The notes under the pieces were generated by a model. The model worked only from the letters and a program-made list of their open reading frames with translations. It was not told the DNA's origin and searched no databases. DNA of 63,558 nt from Pirellula sp. Lineage in GTDB: Bacteria; Planctomycetota; Planctomycetia; Pirellulales; Lacipirellulaceae. Shown one piece after another: positions 10,181 through 19,022 of the stretch. The position numbers and the translations under genes are program-made. The stretch spans positions 1-63,558 of the forward strand of contig PNKX01000026.1 of the NCBI GenBank assembly GCA_013822725.1, read 5' to 3'. Each line of letters opens with the position of its first letter. The stretch's first letter is position 1.

Positions 10181-11200
10181 CTAAGCGCCGGCCGGCTTTT
10201 CGATGTGTCCGCCGAACTCGTAACGCATTGCGGAAAGGAGCTTGTCTTGGAACTCGGCTTCGCCGCGGGAACTGAAGCGTTCGTAAAGCGCCGTCGTGAG
10301 GACGGGCGCCGGCACCGCTTCGTCGATGGCGGCTTTGATTGTCCAACGTCCCTCGCCTGAATCGGAGACGCGGCCGGCGAACTTCGCCAGCTGCGGATCT
10401 TGCACAAGAGCGGCGGCGGTAAGGTCAAGCAGCCACGAAGAAATGACGCTGCCGCGGCGCCAGACTTCCGTCACGTCGGCGAGATTCAGGTCGTACTGGT
10501 AATGTTCCGGATCGCGGAGCGGCGTCGTTTCGGCGTCGACTTCGTGCGTTCGTTTGCCGATGTTGGCGTTCTTGAGGATGTTCAATCCCTCAGCATAGGC
10601 GGCCATGAGGCCGTACTCGATGCCGTTGTGAACCATCTTCACGAAGTGGCCGGCACCGTTCGGACCGCAGTGGAGGTACCCCTGCTCTGCCGTTCCGATA
10701 GCCGTCGGGCGGCCAGGCGTTCGTTCGATGTCGCCGGCGCCCGGCGCCAAGGCGGCAAAGATCGGATCGAGTCGTTTAAAGACTTCCAATTCACCGCCGA
10801 TCATCATGCAGTAACCGCGCTCCAAGCCCCACACGCCGCCGCTGGTGCCGACGTCGACATAGTGCAGCTGCTTAGCCGCGAGTTCGTGAGCGCGTCGAAT
10901 ATCGTCGACATAGTAGGAGTTGCCGCCGTCGATGACGATGTCGCCTGCGTCGAGCAGCGGCAGCAAGTCGGCGAGCGAATGATCGACGACTGCCGCGGGG
11001 ACCATCAGCCAAATGGCCCGTGGCGTTTGCAGTTTCTGCACGAAGTCTTGGAGCGAGTTGGCGCCGACGGCCTTCTCTTTGACGAGGTCCTCAACGGCTT
11101 GAGGCGACATGTCGAAGACGACGGCCTGATGGCCCGCGTTGAGGAGCCGGCGAACCATGTTCGCCCCCATGCGGCCGAGTCCAATCATTCCGAGTTGCAT
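10181..11200 (-). CDS. gnd: 6-phosphogluconate dehydrogenase (decarboxylating), short form
   Basis: Converts 6-phosphogluconate to ribulose 5-phosphate, CO2 and NAD(P)H. The start is a Rossmann motif ([19 protein letters not shown]). The catalytic segment [15 protein letters not shown] and the lysine in [13 protein letters not shown] are both present. At 339 residues it is the short GntZ/YqeC-like type rather than the ~470-residue enzyme; the short form is often NAD-preferring. It sits between the DUF2090 gene (69-base gap) and zwf (12-base gap) in one minus-strand operon. Confidence 0.95.
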   Translation of the reverse strand: MQLGMIGLGRMGANMVRRLLNAGHQAVVFDMSPQAVEDLVKEKAVGANSLQDFVQKLQTPRAIWLMVPAAVVDHSLADLLPLLDAGDIVIDGGNSYYVDDIRRAHELAAKQLHYVDVGTSGGVWGLERGYCMMIGGELEVFKRLDPIFAALAPGAGDIERTPGRPTAIGTAEQGYLHCGPNGAGHFVKMVHNGIEYGLMAAYAEGLNILKNANIGKRTHEVDAETTPLRDPEHYQYDLNLADVTEVWRRGSVISSWLLDLTAAALVQDPQLAKFAGRVSDSGEGRWTIKAAIDEAVPAPVLTTALYERFSSRGEAEFQDKLLSAMRYEFGGHIEKPAGA

Positions 11201-11269
11201 AGCTCAAATCCTGATTCGCGGCGACGATAGCGGGATAGTTCGGTTCTGTCGCCGATGCCATAGCTTATG

Positions 11270-12193
11270 TCAGCTTTGCGCCCCCTGTCCCCGCATGAAT
11301 ATCTCGGCGAACTCACGGTAACGGCGGGCAATCTCGGCGACTGCGGCCTCACGGCTCATCTGGCCCGCCCGCAAGGCGACGAGCGGTTCCCAGAAATCGG
11401 TCCGGCCGACGGCGAAGCCGATGAATCCCGGCACGCCGGCGGCGACTTCGAGCCACTCGTGAACCTTACGATCGTCTTCGCCGCGGCCCAAGACGATGCA
11501 ACTCACTTTTTCTCGGCCACCGCGTCGCGCGGCGGCCACAATTTGTTCGCAATCGTCACGACGGTCCAAGCCCTCGATCTTCCACAAATCCGGTTCGACC
11601 CCACCATCCTGCAATTGCGTGATCGCCCGCACCATCAGCTGCGGGCGAAGCTCCAAGTCGTACCGCCGTTTGTCGCCTGCAACCTGTTCAAGTTGCGACG
11701 GTTCCGGCGGGACCAATAGTTCGAACATGAATAGCGCGCGGCTATGCGCATGCAAGTAGTTCGAAAGTCGCTGGAGGCGATCGGTCTGCCGATTGTTGAG
11801 GACTTCATCCCCGTCGGGATTGTAACGCACCAGGACTTTGCAGAACGTCGGCCCGATCGCTTCGATATGTTTCGCGAAGTCGTCGCCATACTCAAAGTCG
11901 AACTCTTCCTGTCCGCTTTTTTCCGCCGGGCAGGCGGTCATGAAACCTCGCGCCTGCGCGTCACGCAGGATGGCGGCGCCGAATTGCTCGTCGACTAAAA
12001 TCCCGGCGCGCTCTTGGGGAACGCCGGAGGCGACCGCGGCGAGAAAGCCGTCGTAGATGACGCGCTTGGCGGCGGCGATCTCGGCCGTCTGTTCGGCAGT
12101 CAGATCGCCGGTCCAGCCGAACATCTTGGTTTCGAACGACCCGCGATGGTCGAACGGCAGAATATACAAGGGAGCATTGAAGCCAAGGGTCAT
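11270..12193 (-). CDS. DUF2090 sugar-phosphate aldolase-like protein
   Basis: A 307-residue stand-alone DUF2090 protein. The same domain is the C-terminal half of some IolC proteins, where it is linked to 2-deoxy-5-keto-gluconate 6-phosphate aldolase activity. Family-like stretches include LYILPFDHRGSF at the start, GILVDEQFGAAI, DLWKIEGLD and GFAVGRTDFWEPL near the end; the lysine in WKIEG is a candidate Schiff-base residue. It is the first gene of the operon with gnd and zwf, so it probably handles a phosphorylated sugar connected to the pentose phosphate pathway. The exact substrate is unknown. A role in inositol catabolism is possible but no other iol gene is present. Confidence 0.75.
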   Translation of the reverse strand: MTLGFNAPLYILPFDHRGSFETKMFGWTGDLTAEQTAEIAAAKRVIYDGFLAAVASGVPQERAGILVDEQFGAAILRDAQARGFMTACPAEKSGQEEFDFEYGDDFAKHIEAIGPTFCKVLVRYNPDGDEVLNNRQTDRLQRLSNYLHAHSRALFMFELLVPPEPSQLEQVAGDKRRYDLELRPQLMVRAITQLQDGGVEPDLWKIEGLDRRDDCEQIVAAARRGGREKVSCIVLGRGEDDRKVHEWLEVAAGVPGFIGFAVGRTDFWEPLVALRAGQMSREAAVAEIARRYREFAEIFMRGQGAQS

Positions 12194-12285
12194 GGATCCG
12201 CCTTTTGGAATGAGGAGTCTCCCGGCTCAATGGGATGAGCGTTGTCGCAATTAATTCGCATCTTATGCTTTGACAATGCGCAGTC

Positions 12286-13215
12286 TTAGCGTAGATGGGA
12301 AAGGTCAGGCGGGTAAATGTCAAAGTACGTTCCACCGGCGGCTTTGCCGATCTTCACGCCGTCCATCACGTCGGACGAACCGAAGCGCGTGGGGTTGTTC
12401 GCCGCTGCCGAAACCATTTCAAAGCCAACGCGAACTCCGCGCTGATGCTGTTCGGCGATCACGCGGTGATGCGGTGCGAGGAGCTGAGTGCCAGCCTTCA
12501 GGGCGTTGTGTTCGAGCGTCATTCGCTGCCCCAGCTTGGCGCGACCGTGGTCGATCGTTTTGGAAAGGTAGCGGTTCGCAGGTCGTCGAACGCTGATCGA
12601 TAGAATGCACGCATTGCTCGGAAATGCGGCAGCGTACATGTCAATTGCTCGCGCCCAGGCGTCCAGCATCTTCTGGTCGCTGTAATCTTTAATGGATTCG
12701 ATCCCAGGCGCCGGGTGCATTTCGGCGCTCGGGAACGTAGGACCAGTGATGTGAACTCCAACCAGCAGCGGATCTTCGGCATAGCGCCGGCCAAGCTCGG
12801 CCACCAATTCGCCGTAGAACTTGCTCAGCTCAGGAGACCATGGCACCGGCGCCCCGCGGTACCAATCGCCCCCGATCCATTCGGGCGAGCAATTTGCTCC
12901 GGTCATCACGAGCAGCTTGTAAGGCTTGCCGAGTTGGCGACATCGCTCCACCTGGGCATCGAGAAAGCTGAAGTCAAACTCCCCCTCACCAAGATGGAGC
13001 CACGACCAGCGCGCTCGGATTGTCAGACCGGCGATGTGAGGGAGCTTTAACTGAGCCTCGGAAATCTGCCGATTGCTCCCCGGCTTGAGGACGGCAGGGT
13101 CGCCCGGCTGAAGCGCGAAGTATCCGACCGGCGCCCGAGGCGCGGTCGGTTCGGCGGCGGCGATGGGCGCCACGATCGCCGTCCATACGCTGAATGCCGA
13201 CAAGACCGCTTTCAT
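12286..13215 (-). CDS. Secreted glycoside-hydrolase-like TIM-barrel protein
   Basis: A 309-residue exported protein (signal peptide about residues 1-20 ending ...VAPIAAAE) with the look of a (beta/alpha)8 glycosidase: an IRARWSWLHLGEGEFDFSFLD segment as in GH42/GH5-like barrels, then LGKPYKLLVMTG. Two glutamates are shared with its paralogue at 13510: the one in SAEMH (middle) and the one in VGFEM (near the end); they are candidates for acid/base and nucleophile. The ATG at 13215 follows GAGGT. Substrate unknown. It is divergent from the paralogue, with a 294-base shared promoter region. Confidence 0.65.
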   Translation of the reverse strand: MKAVLSAFSVWTAIVAPIAAAEPTAPRAPVGYFALQPGDPAVLKPGSNRQISEAQLKLPHIAGLTIRARWSWLHLGEGEFDFSFLDAQVERCRQLGKPYKLLVMTGANCSPEWIGGDWYRGAPVPWSPELSKFYGELVAELGRRYAEDPLLVGVHITGPTFPSAEMHPAPGIESIKDYSDQKMLDAWARAIDMYAAAFPSNACILSISVRRPANRYLSKTIDHGRAKLGQRMTLEHNALKAGTQLLAPHHRVIAEQHQRGVRVGFEMVSAAANNPTRFGSSDVMDGVKIGKAAGGTYFDIYPPDLSHLR

Positions 13216-13509
13216 TTGTGACCTCGATATCGGATGTAAATAGCAGGCTGTCCAAAGTCTTCGCTTGTTCCAGCAGTGCATCGGTAGCAGTGCGTTCGAT
13301 GAACCGCTAGCCGTCAAAAACCCGCCTATTATCTCGCCTATACGGCCAGCCAGTGCAACAACGGAAGTCGGCGACGATGACGTCAGATAGCTTAATGGCG
13401 GACACCCGCAAAAGCGACTACTCGGCGATCACGAACTGCATAGAATTCGCCTCCGCCGATGGTCGCCGGAACGGCCACAGCCTCAAAAAACGGACAACGG
13501 AGAGAGTGT
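13216..13509. promoter_or_regulatory. Shared upstream region of two divergent paralogues
   Basis: These 294 bases lie between two head-to-head genes that encode related secreted barrel proteins, so both promoters must be here. I could not assign convincing promoter boxes or an operator by eye. Confidence 0.4.
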
Positions 13510-14448
13510 ATGAGGATCGCAACGTTCGCATTCCTGTTGGCTGTCGCGTCACTCAGCGTCACCTCTGAGGCGCTTGCTCAATTAAGGCAGCCGACTGGCT
13601 ACTTCGTGATGCAGGAGGTCGGCGCCCAGAACGTGAAGGACGACAAACTAGCCTCGCCGGTCTTCAGCGGGATCGTCATTCGCCAGCGCTGGTCCACCGT
13701 CAATCCAGCGCCGAACGTCTACAACTGGACCTTCCTCGATCAACAGGCGTCGCGAGCCAGGAGATTGGGGAAGAGATACATTCTGGCCATTTACACGGGA
13801 AACAACGCACCGCTGTGGTTGGGAGTTCCGCTGTACAAGAGCGCTCCACTTCCCTGGGACGAGACGATGCTCAACGCCCACGGGCGTATGGTGGCCGCCC
13901 TTGGCCAGAGATATGGCGGCGATTCGAGTCTGGCGGGGGTGGAACTTAGCGGTCCCACACGCGGTCCCAGCGGGTCGCTGGAAATGCACCTAGCCGACGG
14001 ACTAGTGCGATACCCGGGGTACAGTCCCGAGCGGGTCGCGATGGCTTGGATCCGTTGCATCGATCAGTATGGCGTCGCTTTTCGCAACTGTGCGCTCATC
14101 TCGGATGGCGGCGTCGCGCCGGGGGGGCGCGACGCATCGATCACCCAGGCGGCCTTTGACCATCTGGCGCAAACGTATCCGGTTCAAGCAAACTACTCGC
14201 ATTGCGCCCTGAAAGCCAACACGCCGGAGTCCGCCGTGCATCACGTGATCGTCACCAACATGGCGCGGAAAGGATACGCCGTAGGGTTCGAGATGATTGG
14301 TCCCTCGGTAGCTGGCGTTGACGGACAAAATGGTCCTGTAAGTCGCTTTGGCGGAACTTTCGATCAGGCGCTCGCCATCGCCAATCGAGGCGGCGCGCGT
14401 TGGCTGAAGATCTACCAGGGAGACGAGTTCAACGCAATTTCGCCGTAA
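13510..14448 (+). CDS. Secreted glycoside-hydrolase-like TIM-barrel protein, paralogue
   Basis: A 312-residue exported protein (signal peptide about 1-24, MRIATFAFLLAVASLSVTS). It aligns along its length with the product of 12286-13215: GYFVMQEVG against GYFALQPGD, VIRQRWSTVNPAPNVYNWTF against the IRARWSW segment, then AGVELSGPTRGPSGSLEMH and YAVGFEMIGPS. The two conserved glutamates (LEMH, GFEM) support an acid/base hydrolase mechanism, but no named GH family is certain. The ATG at 13510 follows GGAGAGAG. The upstream frame extends to 13459, but those residues are not signal-like. Confidence 0.65.
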   Translation: MRIATFAFLLAVASLSVTSEALAQLRQPTGYFVMQEVGAQNVKDDKLASPVFSGIVIRQRWSTVNPAPNVYNWTFLDQQASRARRLGKRYILAIYTGNNAPLWLGVPLYKSAPLPWDETMLNAHGRMVAALGQRYGGDSSLAGVELSGPTRGPSGSLEMHLADGLVRYPGYSPERVAMAWIRCIDQYGVAFRNCALISDGGVAPGGRDASITQAAFDHLAQTYPVQANYSHCALKANTPESAVHHVIVTNMARKGYAVGFEMIGPSVAGVDGQNGPVSRFGGTFDQALAIANRGGARWLKIYQGDEFNAISP

Positions 14449-14481
14449 CGGCAATAGCGCCGTCAATCTACAAGGCGATCC

Positions 14482-14526
14482 AGTCTCGACGCATCGTGCG
14501 CAAAAAAATCGCGATGCGTCGAGACT
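14482..14526. terminator. Bidirectional terminator hairpin
   Basis: Perfect 15-bp arms (14482-14496 and 14512-14526, AGTCTCGACGCATCG and its complement) enclose a 15-base loop containing seven A residues. The right arm runs into the stop codon of the convergent sulfotransferase gene. It lies between two convergent genes and can serve both strands, although no long T-run follows. Confidence 0.65.
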
Positions 14527-15103
14527 ATTTGCGGTTTCTGTAGAGCGAGGAGTCAACCCCATCGACCATGCCGTCGACGTTGAGCGAGCCGCCTAGAAAC
14601 TCGTTGATCTTCGTGAGCTCGGTCCGCGGATCGGCGAGCATGAGATTGTAGTCGACGTCGATCAATTCGATGTGCGACTTTCCGTTTACCCATTTGTAGA
14701 AGGAATCGATTTCCGCTCGAAAGAGCTTCATCATCTGCGCGTGGCTCACCTGATCGGCGGCGCCGTGGCGGTTGAGCATGACTTGCTGAGACGCCAGTAC
14801 TTCATCCAGATTGCGTCGCATGAACAGAACGCGGTAGCTTCGATCCTCGGGGAGATCGTAAAGAAGGCGGTAGACCATCTTGACCGCGCTCCCTTCGCTT
14901 CCTCGAAGCCAACTGCTATCTTCAGCCGTCCGTTTGACCGCTTCGAATTCGTAGTAGCCGTTCGGATTGTCGTCGTCGGCGACTCGTTGCTTATCGGTCA
15001 GGACCGGCAATCCACCGAGTTCAAGCATTCGCATCATCATTGACGTCCCCGAGCGGGGTAATCCTGACACGATCGTTAGGTATTCTGTAGTGGCCGTGCT
15101 CAT
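14525..15103 (-). CDS. Sulfotransferase family protein
   Basis: A 192-residue PAPS-dependent-type sulfotransferase. The 5'-phosphosulfate loop is VSGLPRSGTSMMMRM (residues 12-26), and a 3'-phosphate-binding-like region is RVLFMRRNLDEVLASQQVML. Such enzymes transfer sulfate to sugars, lipids or proteins. It is shorter than many sulfotransferases (about 250-300), but both cofactor elements are present. It is divergent from the glycan operon starting at 15.9 kb, which suggests, but does not prove, that a glycan is the acceptor. Confidence 0.8.
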   Translation of the reverse strand: MSTATTEYLTIVSGLPRSGTSMMMRMLELGGLPVLTDKQRVADDDNPNGYYEFEAVKRTAEDSSWLRGSEGSAVKMVYRLLYDLPEDRSYRVLFMRRNLDEVLASQQVMLNRHGAADQVSHAQMMKLFRAEIDSFYKWVNGKSHIELIDVDYNLMLADPRTELTKINEFLGGSLNVDGMVDGVDSSLYRNRK

Positions 15104-15894
15104 GGTCGTCTCTCGATCGAAATGCGCTTGAAAGTTATTTCGGCGTTTATCGCCTTAGAAAGGGCCGTTGACAAGCCCCGGGAGGGCCAAAACTCGCTCC
15201 GCTCAACAGACGCGCGAGGGGCAATTCACATACCGCTGCCGCCTTGATTGAGCTGGACGTAAGAGTCCGCAGGTCATGTTCATCGCGCATGCGCCGCGGG
15301 CGAGATAGTGGTAACTTCTTTAGTTGCTAAGCGTTACTTAATTGGGCGAGCCGTTCGGTCGCCGGTGTTGGTATCTGCCAGTATGGAGCAGCGGAATTTA
15401 CGTGATCCCCGCGCGCCGCTCAAAAAAACGGCGCCCGCTGCGCGAGGCTGGTGCAAGACGAACATAAAACAATTTCTTTCTGGATCTGGCGCAAACAAGT
15501 TCTCTGACGGAAAGCGTTCAGGATGAGGTAGTTGCAATCTGCGCCAGCCGGTGTATAACGCCTACCGTTGATCACGCGCGATGGAAACGGCATTTATTTT
15601 GCTTCGCGAACAACGTGAACGACGTCGCTGGAGGGAGACGGCGATTCTCGGCGGAAGAGGCGAGTTGTCGACGCCGCCACGAGTATCATCCGCATGCTGG
15701 CCATAAGTTTATGGCGGTCATGTTGGTTGCTTGACACCCTATCTAGTTCACCCCCTGCCTGCCGAAGTCGAGCGTGCAAAGATGCGCCGCGCTTCAATCT
15801 TGGCCGAACAAGTGCTTCGATTTACGCCCTGACGTCACTGGACGTCGAGCGGACTACGTTCTATCAACCGATCCTACGTAAGGAAGGTCCCGTC
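15104..15894. other. Long intergenic region and leader of the glycan operon
   Basis: About 790 bases without a convincing gene, between the divergent sulfotransferase and the ten-gene operon. It contains the promoter candidate at 15532-15559 and then about 335 bases of possible untranslated leader before the GTG at 15895. The operon's first frame is open from 15694, but residues encoded there have no glycosyltransferase character. I see no recognisable riboswitch. Confidence 0.5.
15532..15559 (+). promoter_or_regulatory. Candidate sigma-70-like promoter of the glycan operon
   Basis: TTGCAA (15532-15537) and TATAAC (15554-15559) are separated by 16 bases. This is the best promoter-like pair in the region upstream of the operon. 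If used, transcription would begin near 15566 and give a leader of about 330 bases. Confidence 0.45.
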
Positions 15895-17304
15895 GTGACC
15901 AGATTGACGGAGCACGTTCAGCTTGAGGTACCGAGATTCCCCCAGGTCGTACGGCGCCCTGAGCAGCGGAATGACATTGTAGGCGTTGGCGGCGCGGAGC
16001 CGCGACTGAAAGTCTGCGTCTTGGCGGCTTGCCCATTTCCAGCGAATCACGGTACACCCGGTTCGATTCGCGAGTTGGTCGAGGCGACCGCGGAGCGCGG
16101 GCACGAAGTTCATGTCGTTACCTACCACATTGGGGAATCTTTGCCGCTGCGGAACGTCCATCTCCACCGTATTCCGGACTGGACGCGCGAGAAGACGATC
16201 GTCGTCGGTCCGACGCGAAATCGTCCGCTGTACGACTTCCAGATGATCTTCACCGCCATGAAGACGATCCGGCGGCATCGTCTGGATTTGATTCACGCGC
16301 ATGGTTACGAAGCGGCTCTGGTGGCGGCTTGTTGTCGACCGTTCGTGCGCGTGCCGGTGTTGTACAGCGCGCACAACGCCATGGGCGACGAACTGGCGAG
16401 CTATGACTTCTTTCGCTCGAAGAAAATGGCCAAAGCGCTGGCGTGGGTGCTGGATCGTACGGTGCCTCGCATCGGCGATCGTTGCATTCCGCACAGCGCC
16501 AATTTGCAAGAGTTCTTGCACGCGCGCGGCCTCAGCGAGCGGACGGACCCGGTGCTTAATTTCGGCGTCGACTTCGAGCGCATGCCGGTGGGCGATCGAC
16601 AGCGTCTGCGAGCCGAATGCAGATTGACCGACGAACCAGTGATTCTTTACTCAGGCGTGGTTGACCAGTTCCAACGTCTCGACCTCTTGTTGGAATCGAT
16701 GGTTCACGTCTTATCCAGATTCCCGCGGGCGAAGTTGCTGGTGTTGACGAACGTGCCCAATGGAAAGGGGGACGCGGCCCTTCACCAGCAGGCGAAGGCG
16801 CTGGGCATCGAGGGAAGTCTCGTGATGATGTCTCCGCAGTCGCTTGAGCAAGGGTTGAAGGTGATTTCAATCTGCGACGTCGCCGTCGTTCCTAGACCGA
16901 AAGCGCCTGGGTTTCCGATCAAGCTGCTGAACTATATGGCGGCGAAGCGGGCGTGCGTCATGTTCGCCAGCTCATGCAGCCGCCTCTCTCATGGCGAACA
17001 CGTCTGGCTAGCGGCGGATGATACGCCGGAGTCGCTTGGCGGGGCGATGGTGCGCGTGCTGAAGGACGAGACGCTGCGCAATCGAATTGCCGAGGGAGGC
17101 CATCAGTTTGTGGTGGCAAGGCACGATCGTCGCGTCGCCGCCGCTCAACTATGCGACTCTTATACGCGAATGCTTCGTTCAACGCGACGTTGGGACAAAA
17201 TTGCGGCGAGGCCCGCCGCTGGAATTGGATCGCTCATTGGTCGGAATGAATCCGCGGCGATTAGAGAAATAGCGTTGGAGACAGAATTAAATGCCTACGC
17301 CTGA
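15895..17304 (+). CDS. GT4-type glycosyltransferase, first gene of the glycan operon
   Basis: A retaining GT-B glycosyltransferase that transfers a sugar from a nucleotide donor at the cytoplasmic face. The N-terminal half starts LKVCVLAACPFPANHG and contains YSAHNAMGDEL. The C-terminal half has ILYSGVVDQFQRLDLLLES, KLLVLTNVPNGKG and the GT4-like donor region APGFPIKLLNYMAAKRACV. I chose the GTG at 15895 because AAGGAAGG lies seven bases upstream; this gives 469 residues. The last 14 bases overlap the next gene, consistent with translational coupling. Donor and acceptor are unknown. Confidence 0.85.
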   Translation: MTRLTEHVQLEVPRFPQVVRRPEQRNDIVGVGGAEPRLKVCVLAACPFPANHGTPGSIRELVEATAERGHEVHVVTYHIGESLPLRNVHLHRIPDWTREKTIVVGPTRNRPLYDFQMIFTAMKTIRRHRLDLIHAHGYEAALVAACCRPFVRVPVLYSAHNAMGDELASYDFFRSKKMAKALAWVLDRTVPRIGDRCIPHSANLQEFLHARGLSERTDPVLNFGVDFERMPVGDRQRLRAECRLTDEPVILYSGVVDQFQRLDLLLESMVHVLSRFPRAKLLVLTNVPNGKGDAALHQQAKALGIEGSLVMMSPQSLEQGLKVISICDVAVVPRPKAPGFPIKLLNYMAAKRACVMFASSCSRLSHGEHVWLAADDTPESLGGAMVRVLKDETLRNRIAEGGHQFVVARHDRRVAAAQLCDSYTRMLRSTRRWDKIAARPAAGIGSLIGRNESAAIREIALETELNAYA

Positions 17305-18988
17305 TTTTCGCGTGCTGATCGTTGGCCTCGACGGCGCCACGTTTGATCTCATGCTTCCTTGGATCGAAGAGGGCTTTCTTCCCAACCTAGCGCGCGTCCT
17401 GCGCAGCGGGGCGAAAAGTCCGTTGGAGTCGACGATTCCGCCGATCACTCCTTGCGCGTGGTCGAGTTTCATGACGGGAAAGAATCCTGGCAAACATGGC
17501 TTGTTCGACTTCATCGAACCGCACGGCGAGCGTGGATTTCGTTTCACCAACGCCTCATTCCGCGAGGGCGAAACGCTGTGGGGGTGTCTGAGCCGTCATG
17601 GGCGGCGAGTCGGCGTCGTGAACGTGCCGATGACGTTTCCTCCAGAGCCAGTGAACGGCTTTCTGATTTCGGGGCTGGATACGCCCCACGAGCTTAGCCC
17701 GTTTATGTACCCGGTGGAGATTCGCAGCGAGCTAAAGCAGGCGGGCATTCGCTATCGCATCGATCAGCAGCATCTCGGCAACATGCGAACCGACGCCCGC
17801 CGCCGAGCGCAGCTGGCCGACATTCGCGAGTCCGAGCAAGCCCGCACGGCTGCGCTGCAGCATCTTTCCGATGAGCGGCCTTGCGATTTTCGGATGATCG
17901 TCTTCGGCTCAACCGATCAAGTGCAGCATCATTTTTGGCACTTCATGGATGCGTCGCACGAAAAGCATGATCCGGCCGGCGCGGCCGAGTTCGGCGGTGC
18001 GATTCGCGACACCTACGCTCACGTCGACGAGCAGTTAGGCGTCTTGCTGGATGAGTGCGACGACGACACGATCGTGATGGTGATGTCGGACCACGGTTTC
18101 GGGCCGATGTCGAATGTGCGTCTGCGGCTGAATCAGATCCTTGCAGACGCCGGATTGCTCAAGTTTGAAGTCGGTTCGGCGCCCAGCAAACTGAAACAAT
18201 CGCTGGCGGGCTGGCTCGATCGAATGCTGCGGTCGACGCTATCGTCCGATGCGAAGCGCCGAATTGCCGGCATGTTGCCGAAGCTCCGCACATGGTTCGA
18301 AACTCTCGACGAAGCCAAAATTGATTGGGCGAACACGAGCGCTTACGTCAATGAGGCCTACAGATCGAGTCCGGCCATTTGGCTCAATCGAGTGCAGGAG
18401 TTGACGGACGCCGAGGCTGACGATCTGCGAGATCGCATCGAAGAGATCATGCTCACGCTAGTCGATCCCGAAACGGGCGAGCCGGTGATGAGCAGTTTGG
18501 AACGGCCGCAAGAGATCTACCATGGGCCGCACGCGGAGAAGGCTCCTGACTTGCTTCCTTCCTGGTGGCGTGACGGGTTCTTGTTAGACCAGAGCTCGCC
18601 GGCAACGCCTGGGCGTCCGAACGTCGAGCGCTCGACGGCTCCCATTGAAGGAGGAGTCGAGTTTGCCGCTTCGCACCGCCTGGACGGCGTGCTGATGATG
18701 AGCGGCGGACCGATTCACGCTGACTTCTCGTTCAACGACGCCAAGATCGTCGATGTGACGCCGACAGTGTTGTACCTGATGGGGCTGCCGGTCCCTGACG
18801 ACATGGATGGGCGAGTGCTCGTGGAGGCGATCGACCCTGAATTCCTTGCGGCGAATCCCATTCGCTATGAAGCCGTAGACGATGGCGAAAGTTATGGCGC
18901 CGACGGTGATGGCGCGCCGGTGAGCTTTACTGAGGACGAGTCAGAGTTGATCGCAAAACGCCTGCAGGCGCTTGGTTACATCAAATAG
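17291..18988 (+). CDS. Alkaline-phosphatase-superfamily phosphodiesterase/transferase, copy 1
   Basis: A 565-residue member of the type I phosphodiesterase/nucleotide pyrophosphatase branch of the alkaline phosphatase superfamily. Metal and nucleophile motifs are visible: VGLDGATFD (residues 10-18), TIPPITPCAWSSFMTG with candidate nucleophile Thr/Ser, FGSTDQVQHHFW, MVMSDHGFGP, and the late MSGGPIHADF region. There is no signal peptide or membrane helix, so it is probably cytoplasmic. Such proteins occur next to polysaccharide genes and could hydrolyse or transfer phosphodiester or sulfate groups on glycan precursors; this is inference. The ATG follows GGAGA and overlaps the GT4 gene. The next gene is a paralogue. 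Confidence 0.85.
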   Translation: MPTPDFRVLIVGLDGATFDLMLPWIEEGFLPNLARVLRSGAKSPLESTIPPITPCAWSSFMTGKNPGKHGLFDFIEPHGERGFRFTNASFREGETLWGCLSRHGRRVGVVNVPMTFPPEPVNGFLISGLDTPHELSPFMYPVEIRSELKQAGIRYRIDQQHLGNMRTDARRRAQLADIRESEQARTAALQHLSDERPCDFRMIVFGSTDQVQHHFWHFMDASHEKHDPAGAAEFGGAIRDTYAHVDEQLGVLLDECDDDTIVMVMSDHGFGPMSNVRLRLNQILADAGLLKFEVGSAPSKLKQSLAGWLDRMLRSTLSSDAKRRIAGMLPKLRTWFETLDEAKIDWANTSAYVNEAYRSSPAIWLNRVQELTDAEADDLRDRIEEIMLTLVDPETGEPVMSSLERPQEIYHGPHAEKAPDLLPSWWRDGFLLDQSSPATPGRPNVERSTAPIEGGVEFAASHRLDGVLMMSGGPIHADFSFNDAKIVDVTPTVLYLMGLPVPDDMDGRVLVEAIDPEFLAANPIRYEAVDDGESYGADGDGAPVSFTEDESELIAKRLQALGYIK

Positions 18989-19022
18989 GTTGTCGAATTT
19001 GGCGGCTCTGGGAGCGAGTGTT

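Noticed and set aside
15694..15894. Upstream extension of the first glycosyltransferase gene
   Set aside because: The extra 67 residues are rich in Ser, Arg and Cys without family similarity, and a better ribosome-binding site precedes the GTG at 15895.
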